A DNA stretch of 57,053 nt, taken from NCBI GenBank assembly GCA_905234995.1, contig CAJOJV010000030.1:22293-79345 (forward strand), in the 5' to 3' direction. Position 1 is the stretch's first letter. The number at the start of each line of letters is the position of its first letter. Shown piece after piece: positions 18,089 to 30,500 of the stretch. The stretch is from an uncultured Eubacterium sp. (GTDB lineage: Bacteria; Bacillota; Clostridia; Oscillospirales; Acutalibacteraceae). Both the position numbers and the translations under genes were made by a program. The notes under the pieces were generated by a model that saw nothing but the letters and a program-made list of their open reading frames with translations, was not told the DNA's origin and did not search any database.

Positions 18089-18565
18089 ATGAACAAAAAG
18101 ATTTTGGCAGTTGTGTTTATTGTTGTATTAGTTGTGGGAATAGTTGTTGCTGCGGTTATCAGTCATAATCTGACGGAAGGCAACAGAGAGAATACCGGTA
18201 TTTCTGAAGAAGCAGAGGAAACAACCGTTCCGCCGGAGCTGCGTATGCAGTATCCCGACAGACTTAACGGCGCTCTTGAAACCAATTACGAAGCAAAGAA
18301 CAACACGATTATTGTAACCTACGGCGAAAGCGGAACGCTTAAGCGCATTTTCGGCAGCGATGAGCTGATGACGTCCGAGCAGGCTTATACAGAAGAAACC
18401 ACTCAGGAAATTGACGGTAATACCGTTACCTTAACAGGCAAGGACGGAATGATTTATACCGCCGCATGGATTGAAAATTATAATAGCTATTTAATCGAGC
18501 TCAACCCCGATGGTGAGGGCATTGACGCTGACGAAATGGCAGAATACGTTTCTGCAACGGAATAG
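18089..18565 (+). CDS. Membrane-anchored exported protein, unknown function
   Basis: The 158 residues begin with a single N-terminal membrane span (residues 5-25). A low-complexity acidic/Thr linker and a small beta-rich domain (NNTIIVTYGESGTLKRIF, then GNTVTLTGKDGMIYTAAW) follow, ending in EGIDADEMAEYVSATE. The tail faintly resembles DUF4367-type domains but I cannot assign it. AAGGAG precedes the ATG, 11 bp after the RR2 stop, so it is probably cotranscribed with the second two-component system and could be an accessory sensor or a target. Confidence 0.65.
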   Translation: MNKKILAVVFIVVLVVGIVVAAVISHNLTEGNRENTGISEEAEETTVPPELRMQYPDRLNGALETNYEAKNNTIIVTYGESGTLKRIFGSDELMTSEQAYTEETTQEIDGNTVTLTGKDGMIYTAAWIENYNSYLIELNPDGEGIDADEMAEYVSATE

Positions 18566-18575
18566 GAGGACAAAT

Positions 18576-19073
18576 ATGAAAAAGGCACTATGCGTATTGC
18601 TTTGCGTTGCGCTGACCGTCTGCATTTTTGCAGGCTGCTCCAAGGGCGATGGCAAATCGGCAGAGCAGGAAAAATTTGATAGTCTGAAGCCATCTGAATC
18701 CGTAAATTATGACGATTTGATTCCAATTTATGAATTTGTTGGCACTTATACAAATGATGACTATTCGGTTGTTGTAGAACAGGAGTCAGACCAAATTCTG
18801 ACCTTCATCGTAACCACAAACACAAATGATGACGGCACAGGTTATGAATGGCAGATGACAGGCTATTTCAGCGACCAGACCTACCGTGTGAACTATACAG
18901 AAGCGGTTAAATATGCCGTTACCTTTGATAAGAACGGAGATGAAACAGACCGCACCGCAGAATATGAAATCGGATCGGGCACAATGCAGTTTACCGATAG
19001 TGATAAACTGTTTTGGGAGAACGACACAGAACGCCTTGACGGCAGTATTGAGCTTGCACGGGTTAAGGATTAA
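18576..19073 (+). CDS. Small lipoprotein
   Basis: From the ATG at 18576 (AGGAGG just upstream) the 165-residue product has a lipoprotein signal peptide ending in the lipobox IFAGC, followed by a charged linker and a beta-rich domain (YEFVGTYTNDDYSVVV, EWQMTGYFSDQTYRVNY, GTMQFTDSDKLFW). It should be lipidated and displayed outside the membrane. I do not recognise the domain. It is the last gene before the operator-2 promoter at 19077 and likely ends the 15.3-19.1 kb unit. Confidence 0.75.
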   Translation: MKKALCVLLCVALTVCIFAGCSKGDGKSAEQEKFDSLKPSESVNYDDLIPIYEFVGTYTNDDYSVVVEQESDQILTFIVTTNTNDDGTGYEWQMTGYFSDQTYRVNYTEAVKYAVTFDKNGDETDRTAEYEIGSGTMQFTDSDKLFWENDTERLDGSIELARVKD

Positions 19074-19076
19074 CCA

Positions 19077-19109
19077 TGTAACTGTTTTGTTACTGCTATT
19101 TTATATAAT
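19077..19109 (+). promoter_or_regulatory. Operator 2 / promoter of the second large surface operon
   Basis: TGTAACTG at 19077-19084 and TGTTACTG at 19088-19095 form an 11-bp direct repeat. TATAAT follows at 19104-19109, 16 bp after the second repeat begins. It is the second instance of the motif at 7288 and lies right after the RR2/lipoprotein unit. Confidence 0.7.
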
Positions 19110-19144
19110 AATATAGAATTTAGACTCTATTGGAGGAAAAACAA

Positions 19145-21482
19145 ATGAGAAAGTTATCAAAGGCGTTTGTTGCCTTGTGGCTGGCACTGCTTATGGCAGC
19201 TCTGCTTCCTGTGCAGGTGTTTGCCGCTTCGCCTAAATATGTCAGCGAGGTAAAAATCCGAAGCAGCAGGGGCACTTGAAGGCTACACCATAGTTGAATA
19301 CAACGGCAGTTATGCGGACTTAAATGAGGATGCGGCTCCCGTTATCAAATCGGGTTACGATGAAGAAAAGGTTGTGCTGCTTGGTTACAAAACCACGTAT
19401 CTTAAAGATGAAGCAATCACCGACCTTGCGGTAATGAATATGGAGGGCGACTATTTCGACTACGATTACAGCATGATGGTTGACCAAATGCTGCAGGGCG
19501 AAATCGTTCCTTTCATCAGGGGTTTTATCGTTGCCATTCAGGAATACCGCGAGAATTATTATTCCGATATTCCTGAAAATCAGGCGCGAGCACAATTCTT
19601 CCACGAAGGGCTTAACCGCCTTATTGATGACGATACGGGTCTGGGGCTCGGCGATTTGCTGCTCAATGAAACCAAGTTTGAAATGGGCGACGACGCTTAT
19701 GAAAAACTCTCCGCCAGCGAAAAGAAGAAACACGCTGATATTCTCAATCTCCTTCTTCAGTGCAACGGCAAGGCGCTCGTTATGATAAAAACTCTGGTTG
19801 CCTGGGCTACCGATTCAAACGAGGACACCTGGCTTGACCGTCTTTCAAATCTGACCTATGACGATTTGCTCATTCAGGTTGAGGATGATCCCTATGACGC
19901 AAAAAGATATCTTGCAAGGGAGTATGAGGACGATGCTAAAAAGATTCTCACCCTCTGGAAGGAGTTCCAGCCCCAGCTTGAAAATTATGAGCAAACCGCT
20001 GCTTATCTTGACGAGCAGACGGAAATAGAAGAGGAATTTCAAGAACTTAGTGATACTATTGAAGGCTTTGATCTTGCAAACGCAAGCGAAAGCGAGGTTG
20101 ACGAATTTGCCGAGGCAAGTACTGAGCTTCAGTTAAAGGCAGAAGCTGTCAGCAATGCTGTGGCGGACGTAACGGCGGCGGAACGCCTTGAGGAAATCCC
20201 TTACGACGATGGGACGATGCTTGATTTCTTCTCCCGGGATTACGTTGATATTGAAGATGACTTAACTGTTCTTTTTCCCGTGGTTGCGGCTCTTTCTGAC
20301 GGGCAGCGTGCCAGCCTTGATTTTGTGTCGCTTTCCGAGCTCGTTCGTATGACGATTATGAATGACGGCGATTATTCCGAATTTAACTTTGACGATATGG
20401 AGGAAACCTCCGTATATTTCGGCGTTGACAGAAGCATTTTCGGTCTTAATGGTCTTGCGGCAACGCCAAATGCTCTCAAAAGCAGTGAGCCTCCGTTACA
20501 GGCAGACCCGCTTGCAGACGAGGCGTGGAGTGCAATGTATCAGTTAATGAACGTAGTTATGAGCGCACTCACAAATAGTATTATGCCTCTGGTAAGATTC
20601 GGCACAAATGTCTGGAAGGTTATCAGTATGGGCCTCTTTATTAAAACCTACGGCTTTGCCGGCTCCTGGCAGTACTCACAAATTTCCACCATCAGCACCT
20701 TATCGCTTAATGCAATGAAGTCACATCTTATCATTCAGGTGGATTTGGCGAAAGAAGCCGGAAAGGAAGTTATTGAAAAAACCGTTGGGGAAGCCGGAGT
20801 GCTTGACAGGATTAAGGGCGCAGCCGGCGGTTTTGATACCTTTATGAATATGGTTTCCTATGCTCTCGTTATTTACATGGCTTACAGCTGTTACTCCACT
20901 TTTAAGGAAATTATGAATTACTATAATGTAGATTTTGCCCCCGCACCGAGAAATATGGTGGATTCAGTCAATATTATGACGTATACCCAAAGCGGCGAGC
21001 AGGTCTATGTTAAAAACCAAACCGTATATTACGAGGCAGTTAAGTGCAACCGCACGAGCAGTGATAAAAAGTATGAGGCGCTGAACGATATCGCCGATAT
21101 GAACGGTGATGTCGGCAGGCAGTGGGTTTGCCTGTATGCCTCAAGAAGCAGTGCAATGGCGCCGATACTTGCCGATTCCTTCCTTGTTATGGAGGGAGAG
21201 GATGGCGGCAATCTGCCCGCAAGCTACAAAAAAGGCATTCACCTGTTTGAAACAACTGCTGCACTTGATTTGAATAGCGTTCAGTATGACTGGAACCACG
21301 GCAAGGACGGCATTTATGTCTATTACAAAACGGATGACAGTGCGTCAACAACAGGCTCTGTTTTCTCAAACGGTTATATTGCAATAGCGGCGGTTTGCGG
21401 TGTTGCTCTGGGCGCAGTGGCAACGGCGGTTGCAATGACCTCAAAGAAGAAAAAAGAAAACCAAATTCAGACAGTTAATTAA
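19145..21482 (+). pseudogene. Paralogue of the 9747 surface protein, frameshifted near its N-terminus
   Basis: The ATG at 19145 (GGAGG upstream) opens a good signal peptide (VALWLALLMAALLPVQVFA) and YVSEVKI, then hits a stop near 19280. Another frame resumes at about 19260 with EAAGALEGYTIVEYNG and runs to 21482. Comparison with the 9747 protein (SDIKLYYAESANEAKAGLE) suggests a deletion of several codons plus a frame change near 19255. The rest holds VLLGYKTTYLKDEAITDL, an acidic helical region, membrane spans, APILADSF, DGIYVYYKTDD and a C-terminal membrane anchor ending in KKKK. The last 700 residues are intact, so the break may be recent or a read error. Confidence 0.75.
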
Positions 21483-21500
21483 GGAGGCGTTAAGACACTT

Positions 21501-24500
21501 ATGAAAAAAGCATCATTCAAAAGGATTATAAGCGTCTTACTATCGCTTTTAATGGTAGTATCGGCTCTTCCGTTCACCCCGATTACTGTTGCGGCAGTGG
21601 ATGACACATGGGATGAAGCGCTGGAGGAATACGAATACTTTATCAGTGTAAAAACAACCAACGATGCTGACGGCTGGAACTGGGCAAACGTTAAGCTTTA
21701 CACCTTTGATGACGATACTTATACGACCTCCTCAGAGGCAAAGACGTTTGACATAAAAAGCGATATTGACGATAGCGGCGAGGAATTCAGAGGCGTTTAC
21801 AGAAGCACAAAATTCCTTGACAAGGTTGTTGTTAATATTGACTTCGGCGGCGGCTTCACCTGGCGTGACTGGTCAGGAGAACTCACCGTTAAAATTAACG
21901 GCACAAATGTTATTTCCACAAGTATGTCCTGCAATTCAACGCCTTTCAGCAGCTCTGACAGGGCGTTCAGCAACCGTATTACATCAGATAATTATCCCAA
22001 GGTTGATGAGGATAATTCCCGTATTTTTGTCCAGAGTGCAGACAGCAGCGCTCTCAGCTCTGATTTAACCTTCTATCAGGGCGAAAACGAGGAAAAGGGC
22101 AAAACGCAGGGCTATTTATATGCCCAGCTTGTTGACCAGTATGATGTTGTTTGGAAAACCCTTGATAAAATTGAAATTAAGAGCAATACGCATCCTGATT
22201 ACGACATTTTTGAATTTTCCCAAGTCAGCGATAATAAGGCTGTTTTTAATGTAACGAGCACCTACAACGGCGCCGTGAATGATAAATACCATTCAAACGA
22301 CCATTTAAGCAAGGTAACGCTCAGCTACCCGTGGCATGACCCGGCTAAAACTTACATTGACGGATCTGATTCTCAGGTGGCTACGATACCTATTGAAATC
22401 AATTTCAAATTTCTGCACGATGTTAAGATTAATCTTAACAAGGAACTCTTTGCAGAATCTAAAGAATATGAAGGCACTCAAATACCGATTGATTTCGGCA
22501 TTCCTGCAGGCTACAGAATTAAGAGCTTCACAAAAACAGGTGCGGGCGAATTAGTCAATAATAACGACAACACCGCCCTTCTCACGGTTGGTAACGGTGA
22601 TGTTACCGTAACGGGCAACAAGGTTGCCAACACCTATTATATTGATTATGATAAAAACGCTGCGGACGCAACGGGCGAAATGACGCCAACCACAGCCACT
22701 TATGATAAAGCCTCCGTTTCAATCAAAAACTCCGCTTTTAACAGAGAGGGCTATTCCTTCCTGGGTTGGAACACAAGAGCTGATGGCACGGGAACTGCCT
22801 TTGCAGGCGGCGCTGCGGCAAAAAAACCGAATCTAACAACTGAAAACGGCGCGCACGTAACGCTTTATGCACAGTGGGGAAAGAATGTGCTTACCGTTGT
22901 ACTTAATTATCCTGCTGAAACGGCAGTTATGCCAAAAACCGTTAACGTTAACCGCTTGCTTTCAATTGAGCCGGAGGAGATTATTGACGTTGATTCCTCA
23001 AACTATCACTATCGCTATACGGGCGCGGACCAAAGCCTTGAAAGGATTACCGAAGATATGTCGGTTAATCTTTACTATGAAAAGGAAGAGCATCACTTCG
23101 GCGAGCCGTTTGTTTCCGTTGAGCCGACCTGCACAACAGACGGCGTTGAAACGCAGATGTGCGAGGATTGCGGATATGAAAAGCACACGGTTATCCCCGC
23201 TTATCATCAGGATTTAAGAGCAGATGCGGGCTATGCCGCAACCTGCACGGAGGACGGCGCCGAAACTGTAATTAAGTGCTATGCCTGCGGCGAGATTGTT
23301 GAAAACGGAGAAGTTATTCCCGCTTACGGCCATGACTATAATTACAAGAGAGCAAACTGGAGCTTTTCCACCGAGAGCGGAGAATTAAAGGGCTGGGCAA
23401 CCGTTACCTGTAAAAACGACAAAACTCACACCCTGACGGTTGAGGCGGACGTTGTTAAAACAGAAAAGACCTATGATTTCACGGCTTATTTTGACGGCTA
23501 TACGGCAACCACCTCTTTAAGAATCGGCAAGGATATTTTTGAAATCAATGTCAATTCAACAGACGGCGGCACGGTTACCGCCACGCCCTCGGTGGCTTTC
23601 AAAAACGACGTGGTATATCTTAACGTAGAGCGTGAAACTCACAGTTACCTTACAGGCTTAACTGCGACAAGCGGCTCTAAGGATATTGAAATTGAGGATT
23701 ACAGCTTCGTTATGCCAAAGGGCAACGTTGAGGTTACGGCTGAGTTCAGCGACGTTTTGCCTAATCAGTGCGGCGACAACGCTTACTGGTATTATGACGA
23801 AGAAACTTCAACGCTGACAATTGCGGGCACAGGTCCAATGTATGATTATGACGAAGTCGCTGCACCGTGGTTTGCATATGGAAGTGAAATCCATAATTTA
23901 CGTAAATTAAATATTGAGGACGGCATTACCTATATCGGCAAATGCGCCTTCTCACGTCTTGGACGCATTGTTTATGACGTTTATATAGCAGATTCCGTTA
24001 CCGAGATAGGTGAACGCGCATTCTATTATAGTGACGCAGTCGGACATCTCAGGCTGTCCAATAAACTTGAAAAAATAGGTGATTATGCCTTTGCAGGTTG
24101 CGACCAGTTAGGTCAGCAGGTTATACTCCCTGCAACCGTAACGTCTATCGGACGGGGCGTATTTCAGGGCGGCACTTCAATTTATACCGTCTACTGCCAT
24201 GCAAATCCCGAAAATCTTAGCTGGGCAGACGCAACCAAGGCAACCTATATTGTTGTTTACAACGAATATCTTTCCGCTTATCAGGAAAAATTCGGCAATA
24301 CAGTCAGAGGAACGTTTACAGGCGGATTAGGAAACTCTTACCGCAACATTATAATCGGCGAGTCTGAGCACGGCAGCGTTTCTGCGGATTTTGCAAAGGC
24401 GCCGTCTTATCAAAGTATAAGGTTGAGCGCTGTGCCCGACGAGGGCTACGGCTTTTCAGGATACGTTGTAACGGACGCAGACGGAAATTCTGTAAGCGTA

Positions 24501-27500
24501 TCTAATAACGAGTTTTATATGCCGACTAAGGATGTAACCGTTATCGGTATATTCACGCCGCTTTACGGCGTTGAAATTGAAACGCCTGACGAACACGGTA
24601 TGGCAACGGCGTCAAAATTCGAAGCAATTGAGGGAGAAACTGTTGAAATTACAACCTCTCCCGACCTTGGTTACCGCTTTGACGCACTTTCCGTTACCGA
24701 TAAAAACGGCAATGAAATTGAATTAAACGGCAATTCGTTCACCATGCCTGCCGCAGACGTTACCGCAAGCGTTACCTTTGCTGAATACACTCATCAGGTT
24801 AACTGCACGGTTGACGGACCCGGCAAGGTAACGGGAAATCTTTATGCTGACGAGGGAGATACTGTAACTCTTTCAGTTACTCCTGACACGGGCGCAGAGC
24901 TGAAAAGCCTTTATCTGATTGATGAATACGGCAACAGCATTGAGCCGGACAGCAGCAATTCCTTCACAATGCCCGATTGCGATGTGAATTTATTTGCCAC
25001 CTTTGAGGCAAAGACATATACCATAACCTATCAGGCAACAAACGGCACGGTTACGGGTCAGGAAACGGCAGCTTACGGTGATGAGGTAAAAATTACCGCC
25101 GTGCCTGACGACGGCTATATATTAAAAGATGTCTACAGCAATGATTGGCATGATATAAGCTTTGACAAGAGCAGCAGCACCTTTATTATGCCTGCCAAGG
25201 ATATTACAGTAAAAGCAGATTTCGAGTTAAAGCCTTTTAGCATCACTTTCCGCGATATGTCAAACGGCACGGTTACCTGCTCCGACCTTACTCCCGAGCC
25301 GGGCACAACCGTTACCGTAACGCCAAACCCTGACAAAGGCTATTATTTAAGTGAACTGTTCTACCATCGCGTTTCGGCAGACGGCTTAAAATACTATAGT
25401 AAGGTGTACGATAATAAGTTTGTTATGCCTTACGGTGACGTAATTATCGGCGGAACGTTCAGCAAGCTCAGCTATCCTATTATTGATAAGTCGGTAAACG
25501 GTTCTGTTGAGGCGAGTATCAGTGCGGTATACGAAAGCTCAGTCAGATGCAAGCTTGTACCTGATGACGGCTACCGTTTTGACTCCGTAAGCATTAAGGA
25601 CATTTACGGAAACGAAATACAGTATACACTTAACAACTGGGATACATATTATTGCGACTTCGTAATGCCGGCAGGCGCCGCTATTGTTGCCCCGATATTT
25701 GTCAAGAATGAAAATGAATATAATATTTCCTATAACGTTAGTGAAAACGGCTCAGTCAGCGGACCTGAAAAGAGCTTGTCAGGCAAAACCGTATTAATTA
25801 ACAGCACGGCTGATGAGGGCTATATTTTAAAATCCTTCAGCGTAAAAGCGAATAACAGCGATGTTGCTTATAACGACGATTTGTCCTTTACGATGCCTGC
25901 TGCAAACGTAAACGTAACGGCTGAATATGTTTCCGCTGACAAGTGCGGCGAGGATGTTTATTGGAATTACGACGTATTCACCAAAACCTTAACGGTTTAC
26001 GGCTCGGGCGCAATGTATGACTACGACGGCACGAATATGCCTTGGTACGGAATGGACATTAACCGCGTTGTTGTGGAAACGGGTATCAGCTATGTTGGCG
26101 CCTACGCCTTTTATCAATCAGACGCTGAAACGGTATATATGCCGGACAGTGTTGAGAAAATCGGCTCTTACGCCTTTTACGGCAGCCATTCTCTCAAAGC
26201 GGTTCGTATGTCTGAAAGACTGACGGAAATCGACACCTATGCCTTTGCTTACTGTGACGCGCTTGAACAGCTTGATTTCCCGTCATTGCTTGTCTATGTT
26301 CGTGACAGCGCCTTTACGGGCACAACCGCAATGGATAAAATCTGGTGCGATATGACGTCGTACGACCAGCTCCAGTGGGGTTCAGAGCCGTATAAGCTTG
26401 ATGAATTCAAGCCGAATATGGATACTACAATTTTTGTTGCAGGCGCGTTGCGTAATGATGCACAGTGGTATTATGGTGGTTATACCAGAATCATCAATGC
26501 AGGTTTTTATTACACAACTGATGAAGCCAACACAAAAAAGCACAGCGTTACTGTTACAACAGACGCCTACGGCACGGTGAAGTCTGATTTTGATAGTGCT
26601 CCTGCAGGCAGACTTGTGTATTTAACAATAACGCCGCTTGACACTTATGAGCTTCAGTCGTTAACCGTAACGGACGCAAACGGCGATGAAATAGAGGTAA
26701 CAAACAACACCTTCATAATGCCCGGCACGGCAGTTACCGTTACGGCGGAATTCACAAGAAGAGTATATGACGTTGTAACCTCAACCTCTGAAAACGGCAC
26801 GGTAAGCTGTGCAAACAGTGCTACAAGGGGAACATCAGTTCCGATTACCGCAACGCCTGACAAGGGCTATGCGCTTAAATCAATCACCGTAACGGACGTT
26901 AACGGAAACGATGTTGCAGTAAATAATAACGCCTTTACAATGCCTGCGGCAAGCGTAACCGTTTCTGCGGAATTTGAAAGGCAGCAGTACTGCATTACTT
27001 ACAGACCTGCTGCACACGGTAGCATTTCAGGACCTGAAAATGCTGAGTGCGGCGATTGGGTTGCGATTACCGTAATTCCAGAACAGTACTATAAGCTGAC
27101 TTCCTTAACCGTTCAGACAACCGAAGGCGAAGACATCGGCGTTTACGGCACAAGCTTTATTATGCCTGCTGAGCCCGTTATTGTCAGGGCAACCTTTGAA
27201 AAAATTGATTACGATATTGTTTACAAGGTTTCAGGCAACGGCAAGGTAACGGGCGCAAAGACTGCAAATTACGGCGATGATATTTCGCTCACCGTAACGC
27301 CGCAAACAGGCGCAGTGTTTGAAAGCCTTTCGGTAACCGACAGTAACGGTGATGAAATTGAATTAACGGGTAACACCTTCACAATGCCTGCGGGCAAGGT
27401 TACGGTTACTGCAAAATTCAGCAGCACGGAGTACAGCATTACCTACGGCGAGGCTGAGCACGGAACGATTTCGGGTTACTTAACTGCTAACTATGATTCA

Positions 27501-30500
27501 TCCGTAACGGTTAACGTAACGCCCGAAGCAGGCTATCGGCTTGATACGCTGCTTGTAACGGACGAGGAGGATAACGCAATTGCGGTAAACGGCAATTCCT
27601 TTACAATGCCTGCTTCCAACGTCAGCGTAACGGCAACTTTTAAGCTGATTTCTTCAAAGGTTATCTATATTAAAACTGCAAACGGCGCAGTTTCAGGCCC
27701 TGAAACTGCAGAATGCGGAAACACGGTTTCAGTATCTCCTATCGCTTCGGTGGGTGCCGAGTTTGTTTCACTGACAGTTAAAACGCTCAGCGGCGAGGAA
27801 ATTGAACTCACGGGCAACAGCTTCACAATGCCTGACAAAGTCGTTGTTGTTAAAGCGCAGTTTGCAAAAATTGATTATCCGATAACGTATAACGTTTCTC
27901 AGGGAGGTACCGTAACGGGCGCTGAAACGGCAAACCTCGGCGACGAGATTCAGCTAAACATAATAGCTGATACAGGCTATTATCTTGATGAACTCACCGT
28001 AAAAGACGCGCAGGAAAATGAGCTTGCAGTTGAAGACGGTACGTTCATAATGCCCAACTGCGCCGTAACGGTTAACGCAAGCTTTAAAAAGTATGACCAT
28101 TCAATCACCTATCTTCAAACCGAAAACGGAACGGTAACGGGCGAATTGTTTGCCAATGTCGGTGATGAAATCACTTTAAGCGTAGTTTCCGATGAAGGCT
28201 ACAAACTCAATTTATTAACTGTTAAAGACAGCGAAAGCAGTGAAATTACTGTAACGGATAACAGCTTTGTAATGCCCGATTCTGATGTTACAATCGAAGC
28301 AAGCTTTGAGCCGATTAGTTATGATATAACTTATGCTGCCAACGCAAACGGAACTGTCAGCGGCGTTCCCACTGCTCACTACGGAGATGAAATACAGCTT
28401 ATTGTTACTCCGAATGAAAAATATAAAGTTGATACGATAACCGTTACCGATGAAACGGGTACAAGTATTCAAGTTAATGACAATACTTTTGTTATGCCTG
28501 ATTCAAATGTGACTGTTTCGGTAACATTTGTGAGATACTATGCTTATGTGGTTTATTCGGAAAACGGCTCTTCCAAAGTATTAACCTTAAAATACGGAAC
28601 TCACCAACCTGAAGGCGATAATGAATGGGAGCTTGCCGACAGCGGAAGAATAACAGGAAGAAGTAATTATGGTTCCATTACAGATGTTGTGATTGACCCG
28701 TCGTTTGCAGACGCAAGACCGAAATATACGACTTCCTGGTTTGACGGATTTAAAAGCTTGACGAATATCGAGGGGCTTGAATACCTCAATACCTCTGAAG
28801 TAACGAATATGGTCGGTATGTTTTATGAATGCAGAGGGCTTACCTCATTAGACTTAAGCGGGTTTGATACGTCTAATGTTACCGCAATGGACCGAATGTT
28901 TATGTGGTGTACCAGTTTGACCGAGGTGAATATAAGCGGCTTTGACTCCTCCAAGGTTACCTCAATGTCTGATATGTTCAGAGAGTGTTACAATTTGCAG
29001 ACATTGAATTTAGGCACCTTTAATAATTACAATGCAACGACAGTATCAAATATGTTCAGTAACTGCTCTAATCTTAGAACGATTTACGTGGAAGGTTCTG
29101 ATACTAAGTGGAAAGAAACAAAGCGAATAATCAATTATACTGAATATGACGAGACTATGTTTGATAGCTGTAATTCGTTGGTTGGCGGAACAGGAGTTGC
29201 TTTCAGCAATGAGGGAAACTCGTCTGTGCTTATGGCTAAGGTTAACGGAGGCTACTTTACTGCTAAATTACATTCGATAACTGTTGAAGAGTGCACAGAC
29301 GGAATTCTTAGTGCCGACAAATCTCAGGCAGCTATGAACGAGGTGGTAACGCTGACAGCAATTCCAGATGATGAGTACAAAGAAGCAGTTATCACGGTTT
29401 TGGACAGTTTGGGCAATCCCGTTGAAATAACGGATGACAGTTTTGTAATGCCTGCTTCTGATGTTACCGTAAGTGCAAGCTTCGTTCCGAAAAAATATAC
29501 GGTTCAGTGGAAAAACGGAAGCGAAATTGTTGAAACCGACAATATACCTTACGGCACTATACCCCAATTTAACGGAGAAGCTCCTTCTGATTACTCAGAT
29601 GAAAACAATCACTATACGTTCAGCGGTTGGAATGACGGCGAAAATACTTATGCTGTTAATGAGCTTCCTGCAGTAACTGCAGATGTAACCTATACAGCTG
29701 TTTACACAGCAGCAGAACACAGCTACGGCGAACCCGAATGGGCTTGGGCTCAGGATTACAGCAGCGCAACGGCAACCTTCACCTGCACAGTAGGCGGCGA
29801 AACCGAAACCATTAACGCAACAGTTACTTCTGAAAACTCAAGAGATAAAATTACTTACACTGCGACGGCAGAATTTGAAGGCAACACATATACCGACATA
29901 AGGGTTGTGAATAAAACGCTTTCAACCGTTACAGTCGTTCCTTCTGAAAACGGCACGGTTACAGCAAGCCTTGATGAAGCTTATGAGGGCGAGGAAGTAA
30001 CACTTACTGCTATTCCTGACACGGGATTTTCGCTTGGCATGCTTACCGTTAAGGATGCGGATGAAAATGATATTACCGTAACTGACGGCAAATTTACTAT
30101 GCCTGCATCAGATGTAACAGTCAGCGCAACGTTTAATGCGGTAAATTATAATCTCTATGTTGCAGGAATTCGTGTAAACGGCGCAAATTGCAACGACGTG
30201 CTCGGCGACGGCAAGATTACTTTTAACCCCGAAACTATGGTGCTTACTCTTAACGGCGCAACGATTGAGGTTGATAAGAGAGCGGATAACAGCACGCCCG
30301 ATACAGCATTCGGTATCCGATATAATCAGGGCGAGCCGTTCACAATCACTCTTATCGGCGAAAACAGAATTGTTGATGCTTCTGCGGATAGCGGAGTAAC
30401 GGGTAAGTTCGGTATTTTCGTTGCAAGTTCAACAGCCTTCACGATCACAGGAAGCGGCAGTCTTTCAGTTGAAATGAATGCGGATGATGAAAACATCACA

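Noticed and set aside
23540-30140. CRISPR-like periodicity
   Set aside because: The repeats are about 220 bp, coding and divergent; there are no short identical repeats with spacers anywhere in the window.
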